This document shows positions 13,062-24,360 of a stretch of 64,000 nt of DNA, piece by piece. Made by a program: the position numbers and the translations under genes. Below the pieces are notes generated by a model. The model did no database searches, was not told where the DNA came from, and worked only from the letters and a program-made list of their open reading frames with translations. This DNA is from Tyto alba (Eukaryota > Chordata > Aves > Strigiformes > Tytonidae): contig NW_024881322.1 in assembly GCF_018691265.1 (NCBI RefSeq), forward strand, positions 7,192,001-7,256,000. The letters run 5' to 3'. Within the stretch, counting starts at the first letter, position 1; each line of letters starts with the position of its first letter.

Positions 13062-14784
13062 GCACTTGTTCCCAATCACTTCTGCCTTCAGTGCTGAGCC
13101 TGGTTTCCCTCATCCTTTTTCTCATCTTGCATGTTTGTTCAGGGAAGAGGGAACAACCCGAGGACTTTAGTGCTGACTGCATTTGCACTTTCCCCCTCAC
13201 TGCTTGGAAGCAACGTGCTTTCCACAATGTAGTGCAACTTCCTAGAATATCTATCTTCCCAACCAAATGTCTGACACTGCCTTAAAAACATGGAAGAAGA
13301 AGCATCAGCTTATTGTGATAGAGCTTTTTTCCATCTTCTGGTGTCCACTGTAAAGATGAAGTTCATCTTTATGTCATTGAGTACAGCTGAAAGGTATTTG
13401 AAATAACTTTCCTTAATGGCACACCAGCCTGTTCTATCTAAAAATGGTTGTCCTGGTCTGAGTCCCAGCTCTAAAATGACTACACATATATATGGGGAAA
13501 AGGTTTGTGAGTACACCTTATTTTCTGTATATCTTTATCTGAAACCCTTTTTTTCATGTTTCTTAGAAAAGAAATATTTTTACCTTCATATTTGGACCAT
13601 TGAAATTTCAGAATGAACAGTTCATTTAAAATAAATAGTTCCTTTCATCTTGTTTATGGGCAGGTGATTTTGCTGGGAGTTAGATCAGGCCTTAATGGTG
13701 AGTCATTTTCAGTTCACTGATGGAGAGGTATAAGCTGTGAGAGTTACAGCTGCATGAGTGATGTGGCTCTGCTGGTTTTAGGGCTTTTTGCTTGTTGGGA
13801 GTCTGCGCTTCTATCTCATCTATTTCTGCTCTGTATTTTATAGTATGACTATACCCAGTGTCCAATTTCCAGCTCTACAGTGCTTCATTTGTGCTCAGAG
13901 AAGGAACCCATTACTGGGTATTTTAAAAAGTACTATCTCCAATGGTTTTTCAGTCCTTTTGCAATTTACATCTTTTAATATTTAAAGCATATATTTGCAA
14001 TCTTGTCATGTAAACACCTGCTTTTCTTCAACTCTGAAAGTGTTTTTTTGGCTCAGAGAACATCTATTAGATGTTTGCTTGTAACTCGACACTAAAATGA
14101 TCTAGAACTGGGTGGCTAACAGATAGCACTGTATCAAGGATTCCTGTTCATATTCCTTCTACCATCAATATTGTCCTAGAGATGAAACAACCTACAGTAT
14201 AATATTCCATTCTCCCCAAGTCGTCTGATCTTCCAACACTTTACTTATTTATTAAAACAAGTTACTGATGAAATGAGAAACATTAAAATGTAATACTATA
14301 TAGACTTTGCCCCTCCTTTGACCAGAGCAAACTAAGAATTATTCTGCTGATGTCAAAGCTGTTGTAAAGGACAGTCAGGAAAATACTTTTTCCAGTAAAA
14401 GTGCCAAGGTGCAATTACATATGATTGTCTCTTGTGTGGTAGCGATATGCCCGTGCACAGAAACAATAGAAGTTTCACCACCATGCAAAGCACAATGTTT
14501 ATTTGCCCTGGGTTAGTTTACCTGTGCAGTTGACAATTTGAATATGTTCTTAGCCTAATTACAAGTATTATTTTGATATAGTTAAGCCCACATTTAGCTT
14601 CCCCTCTCCATAACTGGTTGGTTTGGGTCTTTTTTTCTCTCCATACTTTGTGCCTGGTCTAAGGCCTACAGAAAAACTTGCCATATATATACCGTGCCTT
14701 GCAGGCTGTGGCTCAGTTCTTGTAGGCCAGACCTTTGACCACTGTCAAGAATACAAATAAATAATATTAGTGACTGTTATATCT

Positions 14785-14910
14785 GTGAATCATATGTTAT
14801 ATCTATGAATCATTTAGGTTGGAAAAACCCTTAAGATCATCGAGTCTAATCATTAACCTAACACTACCACGTCCACCACTGAACCATGTCCCTAAGCATC
14901 ATATCTACCC
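14785..14910 (-). mobile_element. CR1 LINE 3'-end fragment (reverse orientation)
   Basis: Sequence from about 14800 reads ATCATTTAGGTTGGAAAAAC, then CTTAAGATCATCGAG, CATTAACCTAACACT and CCATGTCCCTAAGCATC in order. This is the reverse complement of the CR1 3' end common in non-galliform bird genomes, as I know it from family consensus. The imperfect ATCTATGAATC repeats before it match the short terminal repeats of CR1. Only about 110 bp remain; it is 5'-truncated, as most CR1 copies are, and has no coding capacity. Confidence 0.85.
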
Positions 14911-17900
14911 AGTTACTGCTTTTACTAATGCAGTATTTAGGTGTTTTAGTTGCACAATAAAATATATTTTCTTTCTTTCCCAGCTACTATAAGTGTGAGA
15001 ATAGGTGAACTGGTTTCTTACTGTGAATATGATGCTTTGGAAAATATCAGCTTTACTAGTTACACCAGAAGGTTTTAATATGTGAAGGTCTTTGGTGTCT
15101 TAGAAGTTTTCCTGAAAAACGCAGGTAAAGAAGATGATACCTTTCAATGGTCTCTTCTATGATCTGTCATCCTAAGTTAAGAGTCCCTTGACAGGGCAAA
15201 AATAAGAACTTAACTTCCAATGAATATATAAAGAATTTACCCTAAGCAAATTGACAGTAATATTAGAAACAGTCCACTGTGGTAAATTGACAAAAACTGT
15301 GTATGCCAGTAGCAGAAGGTGGAAAGTTATTTAAATTATTTTTCTTCAGTCACGATAAAATTATTGTAAGCAGATATAAAAGAGGACTAGTTAGCATCTA
15401 AATCCTCAGCTTTAGAATCAGAAAATAAATCACAGCCTATGGTAATCGGAACTTGTTTTGACATGCTGCAAAATACCAGTATCCATGTTGTATGGCACTG
15501 TGGTTCAAAATCAAAATTTACTAAAAGGGGTTATTAACTTTTCCCTTAAGAGTTGTAGTTCAGCTCCTTCATTTATCTTGATAAACTGGGATGTTGTCGT
15601 CTAGGAGAATGAATGAATGAATGACTAAAGAAAATTGCTTGCTATCAGTAGGGTAATTTACATACTATAGAACGAACAAGCTACTGACATGGGTAAATTT
15701 TTCCTGCCCACTATAGGTGTAAATCCTCAACCAGAGTTATTTTTCAACTTACTCAGTTCTCCCAAATGTGACAGTAGTACTAAAGGATATGATTTCAGAG
15801 GGAAAAAAAGTTTCTGTTGACTTGATGAGATCCCTGTTATTTCTAAAAATAAATAACTCTTGTGCAGAAAATTACAAAGTTTCTGTATTAATTCCAGCTT
15901 ATTCTGTGACCTTAAAACCTATCCCATATAACTGTAGTAACTATTTTTTGTTTAAAATTAATTTGACATACCCACTATTACCAGATCCAGAAGGAAAATA
16001 ATTCAGTTTGAGAGACTTGTGAAGACAAAACCTCGTACGTCTGAGTTTTGCTTGGACAGATTGGTGAGGGATCACTGCTCGGGGCATGCATCAGTAACAG
16101 GCGCTTCTGCCACTTAGTTCCAGCTAAGCTGAAGCTGCAAAGGAGAAACTCTTAACTCTTAGTAACACGGTAACAGCAAATTGTGCCCCGTGATGCTTTC
16201 AGAGCTCAGACTCCTGGAGTAGCCTCGCAGAAGAGTGCAGGTGTAGCTCAGGCTGGAGGCAATCGGGCTTTCTTCTGACTTTCCATCAGGAGAGGGACCT
16301 CTCTTGATGTCTTTCAAAGGGGAGATTTTTACCCCTGCCCTGTGCTACTTAACTGAGCCATGACTTCTGTTAGAGGGAGCAAGGAAAGGATGTAGTTTGT
16401 GTTCACCTGAGTGATCGGTTTGATGGACATCAGTTTCCCCAGTATCCTTCTTCTAATAGCCAGGGGTAGCCTCCGTGCACAGAGCCCCTGGGACCCTAGA
16501 TCCTTTACTGTCCTTGATGAAAAAGGAGAAAAAGCATTACAGTCTTCACCTCTTCTGTATTTGTAGGTCATGACCTTATACCCTCTCCAAAAAGTCCCTG
16601 TTTCTCAGGTGTCCCACTGACCTTCACCGTATGTCACATAAAGGGCATGTGCGCTATATGTAGGGCATTGGTGTCTGGCTCCTCCACCATTTACGAGGCA
16701 TTGCCTCATCATGGCAAGGCCAATTGAAATGAGGAGGTGTAAGTGGATTTGAAACTTTATCTGTAGAATATTTTTGCATTAGAGATGTTTGATCACATAT
16801 AGTTGGTAATTTATTATGGGAAAGCTCTAAAAACCCCAACTGTATTTATATAGTGTTCTGCTTATATTACTACAAATATTCCATAGCTGATTTGATATTG
16901 CTTGAGATATGAAATAGTCTTTAGTACCTGGGCAACATTCCCATCACAAGCTTGCTCATTATGTTGATTTTTATTTATCTGTATTTCCTACAAGAGAGGT
17001 GAAGTTAGAAGTCCATGAGAACCGTTGTTCAGCTGGGATATCAAAAGGGGAACATTTCTCTGTGTGTCCCATTGGGTCTGCTCTGTGGAGCTGAGTAGAC
17101 TGAATGGTAGTGGGCAGGGTGTGGTCACTACAGCCTCCACGCACTGCTGTTGAAACTGTGGTAGCAACAGACCTGTTTAAACATCTGTCACCAGCATTAC
17201 TCTAGTATGATTTCTAAAATAATATGGAGACAGGGAAGAGAAACAAAGCTATCCTGGGATAGCATTTACTGCAGCACAATGTTTAGGGGGAACACTGTGG
17301 TGATACTAGTGAGAGAGAACATGCTAAAAGCATTGGCCAAAAGACAGCAAAGTATTTATTTTTTCTTTTCCCTTGTGGCAAAGACAGAACTTAATATGGC
17401 ATGTGTGGTTGCTTGTTACTGGGGTTTTCTGACTTGTCCCATTGTATAACAGTTACCTGTAACTTTGGGAGGCTTTGGCTCTGATTTTTCATAGTAGGTA
17501 TTGGCCTCAGGTTGAAATTTTCCTAAGCAATTATTGATGAAGTTTCCACAGTTTCCTGGAAGATTACTAAGAGATATTATGTTGTTATTATTATCTGGTC
17601 ATAGTTTTAAAAATTGCCATGACTTTTTTTAAAATCTGCTTTTTCCTAAAAGTTATTACCTGTGGCAAGAATTTGACTTCTGTTTTGAAAATATGGCTTT
17701 TGCCATCCCTTGAAATCCTTACTTATTTGACAATTTTTTTAAAAGCTTAAAACCCTTAAAATAGTAGCAGCTGGTTATATGCTCAGTAAAGATTTCTTCC
17801 ATATTAGAAACAGGAATATTTGAAAATTCTGTTCTCCCTGTGTACACTAAAGCTTCTTGCAGCTATGCAGCTGATTGCATGGTCCCCCAACAGCTGCTAT

Positions 17901-20900
17901 TTCCATTTAAACATTGTGTGCATCATCCCAGTCTGAGACCGAGCATGGATTTTATTTTCCCCACTCCTGTGTGTAATCAGATTGTAAGTATGCTGCGCCT
18001 AAAAGTATGTTCCAGTGTAGGGCAAGAGAGTGGAGCAAGAGCCTGGACTTCGTGACTGTTGCTTTGGGCTAAAGTGAAACAGAGCTACAGAACTGGCGGC
18101 AGAACTTCAAATTTCCCAGTATATTCTGGGTCACAAGAGCCAATGGTCTGGAAAATGTAAATTTAATGCCTGAGCTAATGTTTTCACGTCTGTTGATTTA
18201 TTGTGATCTGATGTTTTAATTCCCGCTAGTTGGTCTTCTTCATGGTCTCATGGAATCAAATCAACAACTGGGGCAAAATCAAAGAGCTGTCTTTTAGCCA
18301 GCTCTTGAAAACGTGCACTTCCTTTTCTACATGTATATTTTCTGCACTCCTGTTTAAAAGTCTGCAGCTGAAAACTTACCTAAATGCTTTCAGCAGTTTT
18401 AAAACTCTCAGAAGTTTCTTAAAATAAGAAATGCTTCTTCCTGTAGGGCATATTCAAAAAAGTGTGTGTAAAAGAGAGATATTATAATCAGATAATAGTT
18501 CTGCAATTTAAACTATAGAATTAATTATCAATTACACAGTAGTTGAAATTACTATTAGTGTTGTGGTAACCAGTGGTTTGGGCTTTGCTAACATATATGA
18601 CTGTATCTGTATATGGTTACAATTCATATCTAAAAGTCAGTGTTTGCATCAAGTTAAGTGATAGAATATTACTGTCAAGAACACTAATTCTCAAGATGAC
18701 TGATAAAATCAAATAGAAAATACTGGTTTTCAGATATCTTTCACCTCTGCCTATCAATTTAGAAGCCATGCAGCGCTTCAGAGACTTGCACTGGTTTCCT
18801 TGCTTGACAGTCTGCTGTGGAATGAGAACAACTGGTTTTACTGACCAGTTGCCCATGTTACAAACTGCCAGACTGGATGATTTCTTACTGAGGGGCTATA
18901 CAAAATGGTACCTGACTGACCTTTCATTTATTCTGGGTTAGTTGCTGTAGTTGTATGCATTACCATTAAGCATAGGTCACGTCTGTTTAGTCCCTCTGAG
19001 TTTGAAGGATGTTCGATAGCTGAGGGATACACCCTTGGGCAACTGAAGAAAAGTTGGTGAAAGGGTGGGCAGTGGAGCAGTATGGCAGGGTTGAACCAGT
19101 TTTTGTAGCTGAAGAGAAGTAGGGCATTTCAAGTTTGAAGCCTGAGAGTCTTGAGTAATCATAAGTGCTTCTGAACGTCCATGTGACAGTCTTTCATTTT
19201 TTCAAATCTATAACTTGTGAAAATAATTCTCAGCTGTTTCAGACACATCGCTACAAAATCCTCCCCCTTTGTCACATTGAGCTCAGGATACTTTGAAGTG
19301 CTTAGAGGCTTCTAAAATACTTCTACCTGATGGAGAAAACTGGCTGTTTGTTACATATTGTGTCTTGCAAATAGTTAATTGGGCATGTGATTTACATTTA
19401 TGCATACCTTTCCTTTTTAGAAAAGGCATTTATTGATTTGAACATATCTTAGGTACATCAGGTACTTCCTCTGTCCTTGTGCAATACTGAAACATCAGTT
19501 AAATATGAACATAATTTTAATTAGGTTTCTCTAGTGCTGAACTTGGTGCAGTCTGGTCTGTTCTCCATTAGTTTGCTGGTCAGAAGTTGTTGACCTTTAG
19601 GTTATGCTGCTAAATCCATCTGTTGCTGCAGGCTTTTATGAAGAGAGATGTAAAGAAATATTATCTCCTGTCAATCAGCCACGTAAACAAACTTGAATAT
19701 AGGCAGCAGCTCAGTTTCCAAGATCTGAGTTCATTCAAAATAAAGAGGAAGAGGAGAGGCTGTGAACCAGTGCTCCCTATCCACTGGAGAATCCTTTCTC
19801 AGCTGTTGGGCTGAGATAAAATGTCATTGTCTTATTTTAAAATCTCTGTGCTCTCCATGGGAGAAGATGCTCAGTGGAAATCCTAACCACTAATCGAACC
19901 CTCTTCTGTGAACTAGGAAGATGAAGGCGATAACCCCCCTTTGCTGATCTCTCCATGCCCTCCCCACTGCCAGCTTCCAGCTTGTTCTTAGGGCAGCCTC
20001 ACCCTTGTTCCTTGTTAACAATCTGGTATTTACACTTTTTGTTATGTACCCATCAGCTGTCTATTTCCATACCCTAACTACTCTTTGACATTTCCCCTAA
20101 TTTAGCACTTTCTGTCCCACAGCCTCCAAGATTGTCTAGAGAATTTACTCTCTTTTTTGCCCCCCAATGTTGTTTGGTGGCATACTCGATGGTCTTCAGT
20201 TTACTGATAAACTAAGAGTTAGTTGCCATAATGTGTTTTAAATATGGTTGTTCAGTAACTTTTACTCATATAAATGCCACTGACGTGTCTTAAGTTTGAG
20301 TCCAATTTAAAATGAGACTGACAAATAGTTCTCCTAATTACAACTCAATGATGTTCTTACTCCTTCACCTGCATTACGTAAATTATCAATGCCTTTTAAT
20401 TATGCAAATTTTCCTCCACTAACATGGTAAGCACACCATTCTCAAGACTATTTTGGTTATGTTCTCACATATGTTTACAACTTTTCTAATTTGGGTTTCC
20501 TATGTCTCTAAACTCGTGATTTCTGCTTATCACTGAAATGGTGTCATATCCTAGCTTTACTGTACTTGCATGTCCTATGGCAGTAATATTATTCCATTTA
20601 TCTGATGCCTTTAGTAGAAGTTTTTGTTTCATTTAGAAAATGAAGAAAGGTTTAGTTTTTCTTGGCTCTGAGCATCTATTCAGAAAACTCCCACAGTCCA
20701 CACCCATCACAGAATTATCCTCTTCCCATAGTTTTGTGAATCTTAGTCCTTTGCACTGCCTTATTATCCTTTTGAAAATACTTCTTAGTGGTGCTCACAC
20801 TGAGCAAGAACTAATACACCTACAATTTGTTCTCAGAGTCAAAAGCTAGATATGTTATTACAATATATTTGTGTACTTGTCATATGCTACAAATACATGG

Positions 20901-21080
20901 GAACATGCTCTTCAAAAACTTTTCTCATTTCTGTTTTCATGAGCAAATTCGGAATCTGCACCATATAAGAAGTGTTGCTCTGACTGTCAGTTTTGATGAG
21001 AGTCCCCCTGGTATGTGAAATTTTTGGATGTAAATGTGAGAAGGGACAGACACAATCGGTAAGAAATATCTTCTTTCCAG
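14911..21080. other. Non-coding DNA, probably ULK4 intron
   Basis: AT-rich sequence with a four-copy GAAT microsatellite at 15607-15622. An acceptor-like site followed by an open stretch occurs at about 19632-19814, but I find no matching donor. No gene is supported. Confidence 0.5.
15607..15622 (+). repeat. (GAAT)4 microsatellite
   Basis: Four perfect tandem copies of GAAT, followed by a diverged fifth copy (GACT). Confidence 0.9.
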
Positions 21081-21154
21081 GAGCTTTATCCAGGAAATGT
21101 TTCAAGGAAAGTTATGAGAAATCATTTCAAGGTGATGAGATAGCCTACCTCCAG
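21081..21154 (+). CDS. Candidate internal coding exon (unconfirmed; possibly ULK4)
   Basis: The 74 nt lie between a textbook acceptor (TATCTTCTTTCCAG) and a perfect donor (CAG before GTGAGT). Two of the three frames contain stops. The open one starts after two bases and reads ALSRKCFKESYEKS, then FQGDEIAYLQ, ending exactly in phase 0. That is the phase needed to join the exon at 39558. The open, lysine/glutamate-rich content is compatible with a real exon. Against it: I do not recognise the peptide, no preceding exon was found, and in 39 kb of intron some well-formed pseudo-exons are expected. Treat as a hypothesis. Confidence 0.3.
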
Positions 21155-21208
21155 GTGAGTTATCCATCAGAGGACTTCCACATGTCTGCAATTTTCTATC
21201 TGTCTTGG

Positions 21209-21230
21209 AATGTTTATGTACATAAACATT
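21209..21230. promoter_or_regulatory. Perfect 22-bp palindrome with paired forkhead-like motifs
   Basis: The sequence is its own reverse complement from 21209 to 21230 (central part TGTTTATGTACATAAACA). Each arm contains TGTTTAT, close to the forkhead-factor core TGTTTAC. The arrangement is two inverted sites around GTAC. A regulatory role is inference only. Confidence 0.35.
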
Positions 21231-21769
21231 GAGGTGCTAAGACTTAAAACGTCATTGGAAGTCTTTTGTGGTAATTTAGATTATTGTTTATGCAGTTCTA
21301 CCAAGTTGATTAGTATGTGTTACTTAGCAAGGTCAGTCATGCAGATTATAGTCTGAGGTGTATATTTTTAAAAAAATTGTCTCGTATTAGAGGCAAAGAT
21401 GCCACTCTTCATGGTCATAGGTAGTCCTCATTTATAGCTTATCAGTTCATCAAATGAAAAAATACCATCATCTGCAGTTAAGGTAGTCATTCATCACTAT
21501 TTGCAAAAGTTTTGAGAAACTACTGTATCTTTGCTTCAGATTTCATTGTGTAGACTGACACATGAGGTATTCCTCTGAAGACAAGAAGAAGGGAAGTCTT
21601 GTACTTATACCACAAAGGTCACTTTTCAGACTTCTGTTTTTTGCTACTGAAAGTTACACAGTTTGGTCATCTCAGTCTGTTTTTTATTTATATATAATTG
21701 TCTAAAAAGAAATTAAGGTGTTACGAAAAGAGATTTTTGGAACAGTTTGGTCATGTGAGTAGTAACGGG

Positions 21770-22490
21770 TCAGCTGGTCCCAATGGCAATTGTCCAAGAA
21801 ATTGCTGAGCCTGTAATTGTGGCATGCAATCTATCAGGTAGATCAGTATCTGTACTAAAATTTTTAAAAGGGCCGTAGGGATCATTCTGAGAACTGCAAA
21901 CAATTAACTCCGACTTCTGTAAGGCTGAACTGTTAGATATAATAATAAGGGAAGGATGGGTAAACAGAAAGATAAATATAGCACATTATGTAACAGTCAA
22001 TATGATGTCTGTAGTGGGAAGTCACGTTTCTCCAGTTCCTGCGAGTCAGTAGTGTGTGAAGAATTGTGATCCATTTGATATAGTGGACTTGTATTTTGAA
22101 AAGGCATTTCTTAAGGTTTCTCAGTAGAACTTCCTAAAGCAACTAAGCTTTCTCTTCTAAGAGAAAGAGGAAAGTTGTTCTCACAGATTAATAACAGCTT
22201 AAATGATAGGAAATAATAAATGGCTAGTGTTGCACCATAAATGTAAATCACTGTCATAAGCCTACTGGGATCTTCGCTCTGCAGTGCATTCATAAATTGC
22301 CTGAAAAAAGAGATGAAGAATGCTGTAACAAAGATTTTTGATGATACAGAATTATTCAAAACTAAGGCTGATTGTGAAGAGTTGCAGACAACTCAAAATA
22401 CTGATTGAATGGATGACAGAATTACAGATAATATTCATTAATGATAAATACTGAAGAATGTATAGAGGGAAAAATCATCCTAACTATACA
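21770..22490 (+). mobile_element. Ancient CR1-type LINE relic (reverse-transcriptase region)
   Basis: Several segments line up in order with CR1 consensus sequence as I know it from reptile and bird genomes: TTTTTAAAAGGGCC (about 21860), the AACAGTCAATATGATGTCTG stretch (about 21992), GGACTTGTATTTTGAAAAGGC (about 22085; the DF-KAFD region), CATTCATAAATTGCCTG, then TTTGATGATACAGAATTATT (about 22336; the F(A)DDT catalytic box) and GCTGATTGTGAAGAGTTGCAG. The copy is heavily mutated, with stops and indels throughout and missing 5' and 3' ends, so it is an old, dead fragment. Confidence 0.85.
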
Positions 22491-24360
22491 GGCCTTGGGG
22501 CTTGCAGAACATTGGTCCAAGAAAAATGTCCGTGAGGCCAGAAATGAGTAAGGAGCTCACCTGTGGCTGGTCAGCCCCTTTCAGAGACCCATCACCTGGT
22601 GTCTGTAATGGTCACCAGCTCTTAATTTTTGGTCACGGTCAGCCTACAGTCATTCTTACAAAACCCTGTCAGAGGACACAGGCTTTGTAGAGGCCTTTTG
22701 GAAGTTAGGGTTTGCTTGATAGGAGGGAAGTATGTCTTTTCCTCATTGTAAAGGTGCTGGGATGCAGAGAAGGTGTGCGCCATTCCTTGTGCTGCAGCGA
22801 CATGGAAAGGGCTAATTGGTGGAGGGCTGTGGCAAGTTGGCATCAGGTGCAAGATATTTTAGAGCCTGAAGGCACCTTCCTTACCCACCCTAGTGTATTG
22901 AATGATAGGAGAAAGAGTGTAAAATCTGGGTCCAGAAAGATCACTGGGCCTGAAGCACACTCTCTAATCACACATCCAGCTCTTTGGAAGGGGAATTGGA
23001 ACATGTGCATACATCTACCCCTTGAAAAAGCAAAAGGGTACCAAGAAGCACGTTAGCAGCCTCCCAGCAGAGGATGACATCCCCCTTACAGATCCACAGG
23101 AAATACAAGAAGAAGGGGCTCTCTATGTACATCTTTTCTCTCTGGATTCTGTTCATCCTGGCGCTTGACAAGCCGTGTTGGAATTGGCCACCACGATCGG
23201 CATGGAGACTGGGAACAGCTGGAGCTGTAGGAGAAGGTTTAGATAGAGAAGATCAGACTGAGTTCTGGTGTTGTCTCAGCACCTAAATGAAGACTTAATG
23301 GGAAGACAGAGGATCATCCTTTCCTCAGGTGACAGAAGTAAGACCCAAGACCTTGATTTACCAGAAAGGTAGCAGTAGCCAAGTATTTGTGTCTTTAGAA
23401 TGGATTTTTGCCTGGCATCCACTAAGGCAGTCTCTTCCCTCTCACCAACCATATCCCCGAGGACCGTATCCACGGCTTCCTCAAGGACTCTGTGAGAGGT
23501 CTTATGGTGGTGATGTTTCTCCTTTATATGACTGTTTCACATAGGCTGTCCCAGGAGATGGGTCCGTGGATGCATCAGTGATATCCTCTCATGATGTGAA
23601 GGAGCCCTGCTATGAATTAAATTTGCTGGTTTTGTCCCCTAGGTCAATTTTCCAGCACCTGCTCATGGGCGTCTGTGGAGGGATGGCTAGCAAAACTGGG
23701 TTTGGAGTGAGCAGGATTCAGGAGGCAGTGCACATGGGGAAGAGTGTAGGAAAGGATTAGCAGGAGAAGAAATGGTATCTTCTCTCAAGGTGCCTTTTTC
23801 CACACCCTGTGGCATCCCTCTTCACCTCCGCTCAGGAACCTGTCTTGTGCTTCGTGGCTTTGGCCAGCTGTGCTTTCCTGCTGTAAGGGGGCATCTTAGA
23901 ACCTACATGAGCTTTTTGATGATGCCATGGAGGAAAGGAAACATTTGTGGATGGCCAACAACTTCCATTATTTAAAGGGGCATTATTCCTTCTTCCTAGT
24001 CCAAGGGGCAATCTTTCAGGATTTGCCCTGAGACCTAGCACAGGAAGAAGTTGTTTCCCCTGGTAGAGTGATGAACTGGTTAGAGGGATCCTTTGAAAGA
24101 CACAGCAAAGAACTCCTCTAGCCTCCCCCATTCCATGCAGTGCCACCAGCACAAGACTGGGTCTTGCTCTGGTGGGTTCCCCTCCTGTGCGTAGGTGGTA
24201 ATTGCCATGGGGCTGCGAGGGAGGTTCCTGCAGGGAGAAGGGACTTGGGCTATGGAGTGGGAGGAAGGAAAGAGGGAAGAAGGCTGAGTAAAAGGAACAA
24301 GCTCTGCTTCTGCTGTGGCAATTAGTGTGCGCCAAACCCACTGATTCACATGCAAGTAAG
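22491..24360. other. Unassigned moderately GC-rich block
   Basis: This block has a higher GC content and more open frames on both strands than its flanks (for example minus-strand 23832-24341). None has splice sites or recognisable domains in support. It directly follows the CR1 relic and could be other decayed repeat sequence. I do not recognise a family. Confidence 0.35.

Larger units (their letters stand above)
1..14784. other. Non-coding DNA, probably ULK4 intron, left part
   Basis: Mostly AT-rich sequence without any open frame that combines length, splice sites and recognisable protein content. A small CpG-rich patch lies at 559-706. Homopolymer tracts sit at 11774-11794, 12197-12223 and 13044-13061, and inverted repeats at 5159-5185 and 12613-12650. 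The intronic assignment follows from ULK4 reading left to right toward 39558 and is an inference. Confidence 0.5.

Noticed and set aside
19632..19814. Acceptor-like TGCTGCAG followed by an open stretch
   Set aside because: No credible donor follows before the stop codon and the peptide is not recognised.
23832..24341. 169-codon minus-strand open frame
   Set aside because: Proline/serine-rich low-information translation, no domain, and overlapping open frames on the other strand. Likely chance.
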